This document shows positions 50,351 to 58,881 of a DNA stretch of 64,000 bases, piece by piece (position 1 is the first letter of the stretch; the number at the start of each line of letters is the position of its first letter). Made by a program: the position numbers and the translations under genes. Location: the NCBI GenBank assembly GCA_964533425.1, contig CAZHJG010000001.1:20509-84508 (forward strand), given 5' to 3'. Origin of the DNA: CAZHJG01 sp964533425. GTDB taxonomy: Bacteria > Patescibacteriota > Saccharimonadia > Saccharimonadales > UBA4665. The notes under the pieces are model-generated. The model worked only from the letters and a program-made list of their open reading frames with translations, was not told the origin of the DNA and ran no database searches.

Positions 50351-50737
50351 TCATGTCTTAGAGGCTACCTTCTTAGCCGTGCCACCGACGGTGACCTTCT
50401 TGCCGCGACGGGTGCGGGCATTGGTCTTGGTCCGCTGACCACGAGAAGGCAGGTTGGCGGCGTGTCGCATACCGCGATACGCCTTAATGTCCTTGAGGCG
50501 CTTGATGTTACCGCTGACCATACGCTGCAGCTCGCCTTCGACGAGAAAATCAGCATTGATAATATCCTGAATCCGGGCAATCTCCGCGTCGGTTAGATTC
50601 TTGACCCGGGTCGTTTCGTCAACTTTCGCCTGCGACAGAATGTCGTGAGCGCTTTTGGGGCCAATGCCGTAGACGTATGTCAAAGCAACCCAAACTTGCT
50701 TTTCGGCCGGAATAGTCACGCCGGAAATTCTGGCCAT
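50351..50737 (-). CDS. rpsM: Ribosomal protein S13 (uS13)
   Basis: 128 residues. ARISGVTIPAEKQVWVALT, GIGPKSAHDIL (helix-hairpin-helix) and the tail RGQRTKTNARTRRGKK. Head protein contacting the P-site tRNA and L5. Confidence 0.97.
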   Translation of the reverse strand: MARISGVTIPAEKQVWVALTYVYGIGPKSAHDILSQAKVDETTRVKNLTDAEIARIQDIINADFLVEGELQRMVSGNIKRLKDIKAYRGMRHAANLPSRGQRTKTNARTRRGKKVTVGGTAKKVASKT

Positions 50738-50861
50738 TAGGCGCTCCCCCTGGTCGTTTTAGTAGTCAGTTGTCTGTTATCTGTAGTCTGTTTGTTCAGT
50801 GAGCTTACAGAATACTGATAACTGATAACTGAATACTGATGCGTAGCGTAGCGTAGCATCT
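50738..50861 (-). repeat. Intercistronic heptad element, variant heptads, rpmJ-rpsM
   Basis: The ends match the other copies (GATGC/GCATC stem after the stop, GGGGGAGCGCC before TA-ATG). The stem is different: CAGTTAT, CAGTTAT, CAGTATT on one side and ACAGACT, ACAGATA, ACAGACA, ACTGACT on the other, again at 7-base period. Confidence 0.8.
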
Positions 50862-50978
50862 CTAACCCTGCCTCTGCTTGTGCTTAGGTTTCATCTTGTT
50901 GATAACATAGACCCGACCCTTACGGCGGACTATCTTGTCGTCTGGACTGATTTTCTTGACACTGGCACGCACTTTCAT
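50862..50978 (-). CDS. rpmJ: Ribosomal protein L36 (bL36), zinc-free form
   Basis: 38 residues: [20 protein letters not shown], then [18 protein letters not shown]. The Cys/Cys/Cys/His zinc set is changed (ISPDD for ICPDC, VIN for VIC). AAAGGAGCG lies 12 bases upstream of the ATG. Follows infA in the usual order. Confidence 0.95.
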   Translation of the reverse strand: MKVRASVKKISPDDKIVRRKGRVYVINKMKPKHKQRQG

Positions 50979-51062
50979 GCGGATCAAACGCTCCTTTGCT
51001 GCGATGACTCACTGCTCTAATATTGTTAACAGAACCTGTCGGTCCTGGAGTGGGTAAGGCTC

Positions 51063-51284
51063 TTAGCCTCGGCGATACGTGATTCTGCCCTTCGTAAGAT
51101 CGTAAGGTGTCAACTCAACCGTAACGCTGTCCCCCGGCACGAGGCGAATGAAGTGCTTCCGCATCTTACCGGCGACGTGAGCTATAATCTGGTGGCCGTT
51201 TTCGAGTTCAACACGAAATTGTGTACCCGGGAGGGTTTCCACAATGGTTCCCGTTAGCTCGATTACTTCCTTGTTGGCCGCCAT
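51063..51284 (-). CDS. infA: Translation initiation factor IF-1
   Basis: 73 residues, single OB fold: [20 protein letters not shown], then [14 protein letters not shown] and [14 protein letters not shown] start at the ATG at 51284 (MAANKEV), matching the family; the longer reading has an unlikely start. Confidence 0.96.
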   Translation of the reverse strand: MAANKEVIELTGTIVETLPGTQFRVELENGHQIIAHVAGKMRKHFIRLVPGDSVTVELTPYDLTKGRITYRRG

Positions 51285-51409
51285 ATATAACAATAGATAA
51301 TTATAACAGCTCCCACAACACTTTGTAAAGAGTTTTTTACTCTTTAACAAATCCCTCTTCTTGTTGCGGGGAATACAGTACTTATAGTACCACGCACTCG
51401 TGGCAATTA

Positions 51410-52936
51410 CTACTTTTTGGAGGTCTTCGACTTCTTAGGCGCCGCTGGTAAGAATCTGAGCAAGCGCGGGCGTTTGACGGCCAAAGACTCGGCCGCGCCG
51501 CCGCTTAAAGCGCTGGTGTCCACAAAGAAATCAGGTTGCGAATACTGATCATAGGTAACCATGAGCGCCCGCGATTCCACGGCTCGTAATGTCTGCAGGG
51601 CCACCGAGACCAAGATCAGCACGCTGGTGCCGCCAATGGTTATACTGGCGCTGATGAAAACTTGGGCAATGATCGGCACGACCGCCAGCAGGCCCAGGCT
51701 GAAGGCTCCAAACAATGTTAGGCGGTTGACGATTTTGCCCAAATACTTCTCGGTCTGCTCGCCGCCTCGAACGCCTTCAATAAAGCCGCCCTGCTTATGC
51801 AAGTTTTCGGCAATCTCTTTGGAGTTGAACGTAATACTGGTGTAAAAGAAGGTAAAAACAAAGACCAGCGTGAAGTATGTGGCCGGGTAGATGTACGCTT
51901 TCCAGCCCTCAGTCGCGAAGGTTTGGGCCGACGGCGTCTGGAACCACGTCACCAGGTTGGTACCTAAATGGGCCAAGTGAGGATTGTGATTGGAGGTCAG
52001 CAACTGACCGACGAAGCTAGGCACACTTAAAAATGCTACCGCGAAGATGATGGGCACGACGCCGGCGGTTATTAACTTAACCGGCAAAACCGTCGTTATC
52101 CCGCCGTAGGTGCGATTGCCTTGCACACGTTTGGCGTAGTTTACGGTCAGGTTGCGCGCCGCTTCGTTGAGCATAACGACTATCCAGGTCACAATAATGA
52201 CGGCCGCCAGAATGCCGAGACTGGCCCAGAACGCGCCCTTGTTAATCGGCAGCTTGTGACCGAAGAGTACCCAGTGGTGCCCCTTATTAAGCACCGACCC
52301 GATGATGCTGGAGATCGTCGCTGGCAAGCGACTGACAATGCCAACCGTAATAATCAGCGAAATACCATTGCCGATGGATTGTTCGGTTATCAGCTCGCCA
52401 AGCCACATCAGCAGCATCGAGCCGCCAGTCAGCGCGGACACCATCAGAATCCATTGCATAATTGACGTGTGAGCCGTGATGTCGCCAACGCCACCGATAC
52501 TCTGCGCTGCTTGCCGAATCAGATAAATTGAGCCAATGGACTGGATGATGGCCAGCGGGAAGGTCAGGATACGGGTGTACTGGTTAATCTTCTTTTGGCC
52601 AAACTCACCTTCTTTGTGCAGCGCTTCGAGCTGCGGAATGGCTTTGGTGAGCAACTGCATAATAATGGAGGCGTTAATGTACGGCCCCATGCCCGCGATC
52701 ATGATAGAGAAGTTGGCGAGCGCGCCGCCACTCAAGACATTAATAAAGTTCAGCAGTTGCGGCGTATTGCTGGAATTAAACAGATTTTGCAGCACTTGGT
52801 GCAGCGTGTGGGCATTGCCAATCGGCACCGGTAAATGCGCTAGAATACGGAAAACGAGTAAAATGCCAATCACAACCAGAATACGCTTACGCATATCTGG
52901 ATGCGTCAGGGACTTGCCAATAATCTTCCAGTTCAT
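51410..52936 (-). CDS. secY: Preprotein translocase subunit SecY
   Basis: 508 residues, ten helices; longer than the usual 430. First helix preceded by [16 protein letters not shown], plug region near 60-80, and the cytosolic loop [20 protein letters not shown]. Extra length is in outer loops (about 225-240 and 315-345) and a basic 40-residue tail. Its stop is followed by infA without adk or map between. Confidence 0.95.
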   Translation of the reverse strand: MNWKIIGKSLTHPDMRKRILVVIGILLVFRILAHLPVPIGNAHTLHQVLQNLFNSSNTPQLLNFINVLSGGALANFSIMIAGMGPYINASIIMQLLTKAIPQLEALHKEGEFGQKKINQYTRILTFPLAIIQSIGSIYLIRQAAQSIGGVGDITAHTSIMQWILMVSALTGGSMLLMWLGELITEQSIGNGISLIITVGIVSRLPATISSIIGSVLNKGHHWVLFGHKLPINKGAFWASLGILAAVIIVTWIVVMLNEAARNLTVNYAKRVQGNRTYGGITTVLPVKLITAGVVPIIFAVAFLSVPSFVGQLLTSNHNPHLAHLGTNLVTWFQTPSAQTFATEGWKAYIYPATYFTLVFVFTFFYTSITFNSKEIAENLHKQGGFIEGVRGGEQTEKYLGKIVNRLTLFGAFSLGLLAVVPIIAQVFISASITIGGTSVLILVSVALQTLRAVESRALMVTYDQYSQPDFFVDTSALSGGAAESLAVKRPRLLRFLPAAPKKSKTSKK

Positions 52937-53004
52937 GCCTGGTTTGTCTCTCGCATCACTTGCATATATTTAAGCACATGCCGGGCTCAGCGACCAAACC
53001 GACT

Positions 53005-53328
53005 TCAGGTTTCAGGTGCCTGTTTTTTTGTCGTCTTTTTGTATCGTGGTTGTCGTATGTGGCTTATGCGCTGAGCCGGTATGGCGACCTTCCTTCCATC
53101 TTCAGGAAACTCTAGAACGACAGCATGACTGACAATATCTACCCCGTTATAGCTTAAAAACCCGTTATTCATACCATGCTCCACCTCACCGCTGGTTTTA
53201 GTCAGCAGAACTTCTTCGCCTTTCGTATCACTAACCCGTCGATTGAGCCATCCTGGAGAGAGGGCTGGCAGCTGTTTATGGCCGTTCTCAGGTATGGGCA
53301 CCGGCTGCCCAGTAGTCTCTTTATCCAT
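53005..53328 (-). CDS. Orphan small protein between rplO and secY
   Basis: Not recognised. 107 residues, starts MDKETTGQPVPIPENGHKQL; middle beta-rich (EVLLTKTSGEVEHGMNNG, VVLEFPEDGRKVAIPAQRI), end strongly basic (RQPRYKKTTKKQAPE). Spaced 56 bases after rplO and 68 before secY. rplO-secY is normally contiguous. Confidence 0.5.
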   Translation of the reverse strand: MDKETTGQPVPIPENGHKQLPALSPGWLNRRVSDTKGEEVLLTKTSGEVEHGMNNGFLSYNGVDIVSHAVVLEFPEDGRKVAIPAQRISHIRQPRYKKTTKKQAPET

Positions 53329-53384
53329 GCCTTCAGTCTAGCAACTCAGTGTTACTAGTACAAACTTTTGCGGTTTGCGCAAAG

Positions 53385-53876
53385 TTAGGGTTTTTTGGGC
53401 TTACCGTCTTTGCGCTTTTCGGAAGTCTGTGGGCGTTGTAATCGTGTGGCCTTTTCAAAGCTACCGCCAGCCGATTGTACGGCGGCTATGGCACTTCCAC
53501 TGGCCTTCGGTAGCTTAACCGTGACCTTCTTGGTCAAATCGCCCTTGACGAGCAGCTTAACAGTGACGTAAGCGTTACTTATGAGTCCGGCTTCGGCGAG
53601 GATCTGGGCGTCGACTGTTTTGTTGGCAAACTGCTCGAGCTGACCGGTATAGACGGTTTCGGCCTTCGGATGGTGGCTTCTAAAGCCTGGTAGTTTCGGC
53701 AACTTCTGCATGAGCGGATTGGAGCCACCGGCAAAACCAGGCTTGCGGCTGGAGCCGGTGCGGGCACCTTGGCCTTTGGTGCCGCGGCCAGCAGTCTTTC
53801 CTTGGCCGGCTGAGATGCCGCGGCCAACACGGTTGGCGGGCTTCTGCTTGGTGGTTTTCAGTTCGTGATACTTCAT
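53385..53876 (-). CDS. rplO: Ribosomal protein L15 (uL15)
   Basis: 163 residues. Glycine-rich start (RVGRGISAGQGKTAGRGTKG) and the C-terminal domain; tail RLQRPQTSEKRKDGKPKKP. ATG overlaps the rpsE stop by 4 bases. No rpmD (L30) gene lies between rpsE and rplO, as known for CPR bacteria. Confidence 0.97.
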   Translation of the reverse strand: MKYHELKTTKQKPANRVGRGISAGQGKTAGRGTKGQGARTGSSRKPGFAGGSNPLMQKLPKLPGFRSHHPKAETVYTGQLEQFANKTVDAQILAEAGLISNAYVTVKLLVKGDLTKKVTVKLPKASGSAIAAVQSAGGSFEKATRLQRPQTSEKRKDGKPKKP

Positions 53877-54550
53877 GCTTTACCTCCGGCTTTTTTGCGA
53901 GTCGCGGAGTCCGGAGTCCGAGTCGCGGTCTTTTTGGCCGCTGGCTTCTTTTCGGTAGACGCTGTCTTGGTTACTGGCTTTGCTTTGTCGGACTTCGGAT
54001 TTCGGGCTCCGGGTTTCGTTGAAGCGGTGACCCACTTACTGGCCGGAACCAAGCTATCCAAGGCCGCTATCGTGGCATACGCTGTATTGGTCTTGTTGGT
54101 CGAGCCGAGCGACTTACTGAGGGCGTTATGCACGCCAGCAACCTCCAGCACGGAGCGCACCACGCCACCGGCAATCAGGCCGGTACCGGCGCTGGCCGGC
54201 TTGATGAGGATGTGTGCGCCACTGACTTTGGCCTCGGCATCATGCGGCAAAGTGCCTTTGTAGAGTGAAACGCTGATCATGTTCTTCTTCGCAACCTCGG
54301 TGGCTTTGGTAACAGCTGCGGTCACATCGGCGCCTTTCGCGGAACCAATGCCAACCTTGTGCTTGCGGTCGCCCACAACCACCAGCGCGCGGAATCGGAA
54401 GCGCCGGCCGCCTTTAACCACTCGGGCTACACGGTCGATGTGCAGCGTGCGCTCGTCGAATTGCTTTTCCTCGGGCACCATTTCTGGACGCAGGTTACGT
54501 CGTTCTGGAGCACGGCGCCGATTCTGGGTTTGTGCTTGTGCTTCTGCCAT
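53873..54550 (-). CDS. rpsE: Ribosomal protein S5 (uS5) with a heptad-encoded tail
   Basis: 225 residues. Core about 25-180: dsRNA-binding part with RVVKGGRRFRFRALVVVGD and KGADVTAAVTKATEVA, then GTGLIAGGVVRSVLEVAG. The last 45 residues are Lys/Thr/Pro-rich and are encoded by two complementary heptad arrays (53897-53930 and 53988-54018). Confidence 0.96.
   Translation of the reverse strand: MAEAQAQTQNRRRAPERRNLRPEMVPEEKQFDERTLHIDRVARVVKGGRRFRFRALVVVGDRKHKVGIGSAKGADVTAAVTKATEVAKKNMISVSLYKGTLPHDAEAKVSGAHILIKPASAGTGLIAGGVVRSVLEVAGVHNALSKSLGSTNKTNTAYATIAALDSLVPASKWVTASTKPGARNPKSDKAKPVTKTASTEKKPAAKKTATRTPDSATRKKAGGKA
53897..54018 (-). repeat. Heptad-repeat hairpin inside the rpsE coding tail
   Basis: On the plus strand arm 1 reads CGAGTCG, CGGAGTC, CGGAGTC, CGAGTCG; arm 2 reads TCGGACT, TCGGATT, TCGGGCT, CCGGGTT. 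Both have a strict period of 7 and are complementary. The frame stays open. Confidence 0.7.
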
Positions 54551-54552
54551 AA

Positions 54553-54912
54553 TTAAAACTCCAATCCTGCTTTACGGGCGGCCTCTGCCAGCGCTGCGAC
54601 GCGGCCATGGTACAACTTGCCACCACGGTCGAATACGACAACTTTGATCTTGGACGCTTTGGCTTGCTTGGCAATCTCTTCGCCGACCCAAGTGGCTTTT
54701 TCGGTCATTGTACCCTTGACCGATTTTTGACCGACGGTAGTGACGGCACCGAGCGTCTTGCCGGCCTCGTCGTCGATCAGCTGGGCGGAAACGTGAAGGT
54801 TGCTGACAAATACGCTGAGACGTGGCCGCTTGGCGGTGCCACTGATCTGGCTGCGGATGCGGTGCTTGCGCAGGCCGCGGTTCTGTAATTTGTGGGCTAG
54901 TTGCTTACTCAT
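54553..54912 (-). CDS. rplR: Ribosomal protein L18 (uL18)
   Basis: 119 residues. RIRSQISGTAKRPRLSVFVS and the end FDRGGKLYHGRVAALAEAAR. Binds 5S rRNA with L5 and L25. Two bases from rpsE. Ribosome site is the GGGAGCG of the heptad element. Confidence 0.97.
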   Translation of the reverse strand: MSKQLAHKLQNRGLRKHRIRSQISGTAKRPRLSVFVSNLHVSAQLIDDEAGKTLGAVTTVGQKSVKGTMTEKATWVGEEIAKQAKASKIKVVVFDRGGKLYHGRVAALAEAARKAGLEF

Positions 54913-55050
54913 GTGGCGCTCCCTTCGGTCATTTGAGCTGAAAGCCTAAAGTCGAAAAGGCCTAAAGCCGCTGCAGGTGCTGCAGGTGCTGCGATTGCTT
55001 TCAGCTTTGGACTTTCGACTTTCGACTGATGCGTAGTGAAACGGAGCATC
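54913..55050 (-). repeat. Intercistronic heptad element, rplF-rplR
   Basis: GATGC/GCATC stem directly after the rplF TAA, heptads GAAAGTC, GAAAGTC, CAAAGCT, centre with a duplicated GCAGGTGCT unit, CTGCAGCGGC, return arm, and AAGGGAGCGCC before the rplR ATG. Confidence 0.85.
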
Positions 55051-55590
55051 TTATTTCTCCTTCCCACTCTTACCTGATTTACGGATAATGCGCTCACCTT
55101 CGTACTTGATGCCTTTGCCCTTGTATGGCTCCGGCTTCTTGAGCGCCCGGATTTCGGCGGCTACCTGGCCAACTTGCTGCTTGCTGATACCGCTGACGGT
55201 GATGGTGTTCTGTTCAACGGCCGTAGTGATGCCTTGCGGCACGTGGTAAATCACATCGTGCGAAAAGCCCAGATTCAACTTAAGATCTGTACCTTGCTGG
55301 GCCACACGATAACCAACACCATTGATCTCCAGCTTCTTAGAGAAGCCTTCGCTCACACCAACAACCATGTTATTAATCAAAGCCCGCATCAGGCCGTGTT
55401 TGGCACGGATCTTGGGCTCGTCATTAGCGCGGGCAATAATCAGCTCTTCGCCTTCCTGCTTCACGGTGATGTCGGGCATAGTGAACTGTTTGAGGGTTCC
55501 TTTGCTCCCGGCAACCGTGATTTCATCTGGCTCGACAGTGATTGTCACACCGCTCGGAATGGCGATCGGCAGTTTTCCTACTCGAGACAT
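55051..55590 (-). CDS. rplF: Ribosomal protein L6 (uL6)
   Basis: 179 residues, two similar domains. SRVGKLPIAIPSGVTITV at the start and the signature KPEPYKGKGIKYEGE near the end. Large-subunit protein near the sarcin-ricin loop. Confidence 0.97.
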   Translation of the reverse strand: MSRVGKLPIAIPSGVTITVEPDEITVAGSKGTLKQFTMPDITVKQEGEELIIARANDEPKIRAKHGLMRALINNMVVGVSEGFSKKLEINGVGYRVAQQGTDLKLNLGFSHDVIYHVPQGITTAVEQNTITVSGISKQQVGQVAAEIRALKKPEPYKGKGIKYEGERIIRKSGKSGKEK

Positions 55591-55699
55591 TATGCGCTCC
55601 CTTCGGTCGTTTTAGCTGAAAGTCCAAAGTCCAAAAAGCCTAAAGCCGCTGCAAGGGCTGCGACTGCTTTTGACTTTTGGCCTTTGACCTTCAACATAA
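55591..55699 (-). repeat. Intercistronic heptad element, rpsH-rplF (stop-side stem absent)
   Basis: The hairpin core and the AAGGGAGCGC end are present, but the GATGC stem next to the upstream stop is missing. Heptads here include AAAGTCC twice on the return arm. Confidence 0.8.
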
Positions 55700-56101
55700 T
55701 TAATACACCTTACAAATTAACTCACCGCCAACATGCTCAGTCTTGGCTTGGTCGCCCGTCATGAGACCTTTGCTGGTGGAAATGATAACCACACCGCGCC
55801 CCCGCTTCACAACCGGGATTTCCTTGGAATTGACGTAGTAGCGCCGACCAGGCTTGCTGAGGCGGACGATTTCGGTGATCCGGGGGTTGCTGTCTTCGTC
55901 ATAAATCCTGACTGTCAGCGTCTTGCCAACCGGAGCGTCTTCGACGGAAACGCCGTCAACGAAGTTGCTTTCTTGCAGCAGACGGGCTACCGACTCTTTG
56001 ATATTAGAGTGCGGCAAAGAGACCTCGTGCTTACGTACTGCGATGGCATTACGAATACGAGTCAGCATGTCGGAAATGGGATCGGTTGTTGTAGTGCTCA
56101 A
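55700..56101 (-). CDS. rpsH: Ribosomal protein S8 (uS8)
   Basis: 133 residues. DPISDMLTRIRNAIAVRKHE and the C-terminal RGVVIISTSKGLMTGDQA. Central 16S assembly protein. AGGAGG stands before the ATG. Confidence 0.97.
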   Translation of the reverse strand: MSTTTTDPISDMLTRIRNAIAVRKHEVSLPHSNIKESVARLLQESNFVDGVSVEDAPVGKTLTVRIYDEDSNPRITEIVRLSKPGRRYYVNSKEIPVVKRGRGVVIISTSKGLMTGDQAKTEHVGGELICKVY

Positions 56102-56114
56102 ATCATTACCTCCT

Positions 56115-56384
56115 TTACCAACTACTCTTCGTTACGCCAGGAATTTCACCCTTGCTGGCATGTTCACGGAAACTGATGCGGCTGAGGCCGAACTGGCGCA
56201 TATAGGCGCGCGAGCGGCCGGTCTCAATACATCTGTTCGTGCGGCGCGTCGGGCTGGAATTGCGTGGCAGTTTAGCCAGGCCTTCCTGATCGCCGAGCTC
56301 TTTGAGTTCCTTACGCTTGGCGGCGTACTGCTCAATCATCTTAATGCGCTTCTGATCCCGAGCGATAATCGATTTCTTAGCCAT
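56115..56384 (-). CDS. rpsN: Ribosomal protein S14 (uS14), long zinc-free form
   Basis: 89 residues, the C- long type: [14 protein letters not shown], then [20 protein letters not shown], where the zinc CxxC pairs are absent. GGAGG in the end of the upstream orphan gene is its ribosome site. Confidence 0.96.
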   Translation of the reverse strand: MAKKSIIARDQKRIKMIEQYAAKRKELKELGDQEGLAKLPRNSSPTRRTNRCIETGRSRAYMRQFGLSRISFREHASKGEIPGVTKSSW

Positions 56385-56385
56385 A

Positions 56386-56571
56386 TTATTCCTCCATCTC
56401 CTGCGGCGTTTGTGTGAAGGCAGACAGATCAGTGGGCGCCTTACCTAGATCGAGCTCCCTCAGGAGGTTCTCGCTTGCTTGTCCTGTGACCACTAACAAA
56501 CCAGTTAACTCAGCCATGCTCCAGGATCGACCTGAAACGGTTTCTATGATTTCCTCTCTCATGCTTGCCAT
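56386..56571 (-). CDS. Orphan 61-residue protein between rplE and rpsN
   Basis: Not recognised. Acidic, helical: [20 protein letters not shown], then [19 protein letters not shown]. Its ATG overlaps the rplE stop (TAATG) and its stop is one base before the rpsN ATG, whose ribosome site lies in its last codons. Both links argue that it is translated. Confidence 0.6.
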   Translation of the reverse strand: MASMREEIIETVSGRSWSMAELTGLLVVTGQASENLLRELDLGKAPTDLSAFTQTPQEMEE

Positions 56572-57179
56572 TACTTGGCCTCCTTCTCAAACGGCACGCC
56601 GAACTTCTCTAACAGAGCGCGAGCATGCTTTTTTTGCTTAGCGTTGATAACAAAAATCATCTGCAGGCCATGAGCCGTGGTCGTTTCCTCAAAAGTGAGT
56701 TCCGGGAAAACGGACTGATCGATGAAGCCGATGGCGTAATTGCCCTGGCGGTCAAAGGCCTTGGCGCTGACACCGTGGAAGTCACGCAGTCGTGGCAGTA
56801 CAACGTTAATCACACGGTCCATAAACTCATACATATTCTCGCCGCGCAAGGTGACCTTCAGGCCGATCTTATTACCTTCGCGCAACTTGAAACCAGCGAT
56901 GGAGTTCTTGGCAATCGTCTCAACCGGCTGTTGACCGGTGATCTTGCGCAGGGTGTTGGTAGCCACTTCCAGAATCTTCTTATCATCCTTGGCCTTACCG
57001 AGACCGACGTTGACGACAATTTTTTCCAAGCGTGGCACTTCATGAATATTCTTCAGCTCGAGCTCTTTCTGTAGATCTTTAGCAATCGTTGAGTTGTACT
57101 GGACGCGGAGACGGGCAGCGGTTGATACAGGAGCTGTTGCTTTGACAGCTTTGGGCTTGGTAGTAGCAGTTTCGGCCAT
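56571..57179 (-). CDS. rplE: Ribosomal protein L5 (uL5)
   Basis: 202 residues; an Ala/Thr/Lys-rich start of about 20, then NIHEVPRLEKIVVNVGLG, TGQQPVETIAKNSIAGFKLR and YAIGFIDQSVFPEL. Binds 5S rRNA in the central protuberance. One-base overlap with rplX. Confidence 0.97.
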   Translation of the reverse strand: MAETATTKPKAVKATAPVSTAARLRVQYNSTIAKDLQKELELKNIHEVPRLEKIVVNVGLGKAKDDKKILEVATNTLRKITGQQPVETIAKNSIAGFKLREGNKIGLKVTLRGENMYEFMDRVINVVLPRLRDFHGVSAKAFDRQGNYAIGFIDQSVFPELTFEETTTAHGLQMIFVINAKQKKHARALLEKFGVPFEKEAK

Positions 57180-57532
57180 TACTTGATCTCCTTTCCAGTC
57201 TTCTTATATATACGGGTCTTGTTGCCGTCCTTATCGAGCTTGTAGCCGATGCGGCTGGGCTTCTTGGTGGTGGCTTCGACGATTGAAACCTTGCTGACCC
57301 AAATAGGCTTGGTAATCTCCACGATGGCGCCTTGCGGGTGCTGCTGGTCAGGCTTCACGTGCTTCTTGACGATGTTAATGCCGTCCACAGTTACCTTATT
57401 CTCGCGCGGGTGTGTAGCGCTGACCTTGCCGGTCTTGCCCTTGTACTTGCCGCTGCGCACCACGACCAGATCGCCCTTCTTCAGGCGGATCTTGTATGGC
57501 TTTGGACTTTGGACTTTGGACTTTAGACTCAT
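57179..57532 (-). CDS. rplX: Ribosomal protein L24 (uL24), N-terminus from a heptad array
   Basis: 117 residues. The first twelve (SLKSKVQSPKP) are encoded by three successive AAAGTCC units, the same heptad as in the intercistronic elements. Then KIRLKKGDLVVVRSGKYKGK (KOW motif) and the usual body. The ATG at 57532 overlaps the rplN stop. Large-subunit assembly initiator. Confidence 0.95.
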   Translation of the reverse strand: MSLKSKVQSPKPYKIRLKKGDLVVVRSGKYKGKTGKVSATHPRENKVTVDGINIVKKHVKPDQQHPQGAIVEITKPIWVSKVSIVEATTKKPSRIGYKLDKDGNKTRIYKKTGKEIK

Positions 57533-57900
57533 CACAGCACCTCCGGAGCGAGTGAAATAATCTTGGCATAGCCCTGATCGCGTAGTTCGCGGGGCACGGG
57601 GCCGAAAATGCGGGTGGCACGGGGCTGCTTGTCGTCGCCAATAATGACGGCGGCGTTATCGTCAAACTTGATGGTCGAACCGTCTTTGCGGCGGATCTGA
57701 TTACGGGTGCGCACAACCACAGCCCGAACCACGGTCTTCTTCTTGACGGTGCCATTAGGGCTGGCGTCTTTGACGGTGGCTACAATAACATCACCAACCT
57801 TGGCGTAGCGGCGGCGGGTACCACCGAGCACGCGGATGCATAGGATTTCCTTGGCACCGCTATTGTCGGCTACAACCAGTCGTGATTCCTGCTGAATCAT
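57532..57900 (-). CDS. rplN: Ribosomal protein L14 (uL14)
   Basis: 122 residues, standard length. [19 protein letters not shown], and [20 protein letters not shown] near the end. Forms an inter-subunit bridge. Overlaps rpsQ by 4 bases. Confidence 0.97.
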   Translation of the reverse strand: MIQQESRLVVADNSGAKEILCIRVLGGTRRRYAKVGDVIVATVKDASPNGTVKKKTVVRAVVVRTRNQIRRKDGSTIKFDDNAAVIIGDDKQPRATRIFGPVPRELRDQGYAKIISLAPEVL

Positions 57901-58265
57901 TTCTTGGCCTCCTCCTGCGCTTCGTCTTCGGCTGCTTCCTTCTTGGCGCGCTGTGGCTTAGCTGCCAATTTGGCAGCGTTGCCCTCGTCTTCAGACTTGG
58001 TAATGGCTAGCGTGTCTTCGCGGAGCACCGGTTTCTCAATGATCTCGTTGAGCGCGAATCGCTTGCGGGCGCTGATCGGCTTGGTCTCCACGATGGCTAC
58101 TTTGTCGCCGACCTGGGCTTCATTCTTCTCGTCGTGTGCCATGAACTTCTTGCTCACCGTGTACTGCTTGCGGTACAGCGGGTGAGTCTTGCGCGTTAGC
58201 ACGGTCACGACAATGGTCTTGTCGGTCTTGTTCGATGAAACGGTACCGATGATAGTCTTAGGCAT
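57897..58265 (-). CDS. rpsQ: Ribosomal protein S17 (uS17) with a charged tail
   Basis: 122 residues against about 85. OB fold: [51 protein letters not shown]. The last 40 residues are Lys/Ala/Glu-rich. One-base overlap with rpmC. Confidence 0.96.
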   Translation of the reverse strand: MPKTIIGTVSSNKTDKTIVVTVLTRKTHPLYRKQYTVSKKFMAHDEKNEAQVGDKVAIVETKPISARKRFALNEIIEKPVLREDTLAITKSEDEGNAAKLAAKPQRAKKEAAEDEAQEEAKK

Positions 58266-58471
58266 TATTTGGTCTCCTTTACCAGGGCTTCGCCGAGGAC
58301 GGTCAGCATCCGGGCAAGGTCTTTACGTTTGCTGCGAATAACGCGTACATTCTGCATTTCGCCCATGTGTAAGCGGCGTCGCAGCTCGGCGATCTCCTCA
58401 CGCAACTTGGTGCTCTCCACGGTCAATTCAGCAGTCGATAGCTTACGGATTTCAGCGACTTTCATAATCAC
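58265..58471 (-). CDS. rpmC: Ribosomal protein L29 (uL29)
   Basis: 68 residues, helical: [20 protein letters not shown], ending [19 protein letters not shown]. Lines the exit tunnel opening. Overlaps rplP by 4 bases. Confidence 0.96.
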   Translation of the reverse strand: MIMKVAEIRKLSTAELTVESTKLREEIAELRRRLHMGEMQNVRVIRSKRKDLARMLTVLGEALVKETK

Positions 58472-58881
58472 GCCTCCTCCCGGACCAGAAACTTGGTCTT
58501 AACGGGTAGCTTATGGGCGGCTAGGCGCATGGCTTCGCGGGCCACTTCTTCGCTCACACCTTGCATCTCAAACATGATGGTGCCGGGTCGGACTTTGGCC
58601 ACGAAGAACTCTGGGCTGCCTTTGCCGCTGCCCATCTTAACGTCTTGTGGTTTACGGGTAACAGGAGTATGCGGGAATACGCGAATCCAAATCTTACCAC
58701 CGCGCTTGATGTAGCGGGTCATGGCCTGGCGGGCGGCCTCAATCTGGCGGGCGGTGATACGTTCCTGGCCTTGGGCCTGAAGCGCGAAGTCACCAAAGGC
58801 AATGTAGTTGCCAGCGGTCGCCACACCACGAATGCGGCCCTTACGCACCTTGCGGTGCTTCTGGCGCTTAGGCATCAACAT
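58468..58881 (-). CDS. rplP: Ribosomal protein L16 (uL16)
   Basis: 137 residues. [56 protein letters not shown]. Contacts the A-site tRNA. The family start MLxPKR supports the ATG at 58881, behind the GGGGAGCG end of the heptad element. Confidence 0.97.
   Translation of the reverse strand: MLMPKRQKHRKVRKGRIRGVATAGNYIAFGDFALQAQGQERITARQIEAARQAMTRYIKRGGKIWIRVFPHTPVTRKPQDVKMGSGKGSPEFFVAKVRPGTIMFEMQGVSEEVAREAMRLAAHKLPVKTKFLVREEA

Noticed and set aside
12782..56384. Possible UGA recoding (UGA as Gly, as in Gracilibacteria and SR1)
   Set aside because: TGA serves as a true stop in rpoA, rpsM, rpsS-side and rplN genes at expected lengths, and Gly in conserved motifs uses GGN codons.
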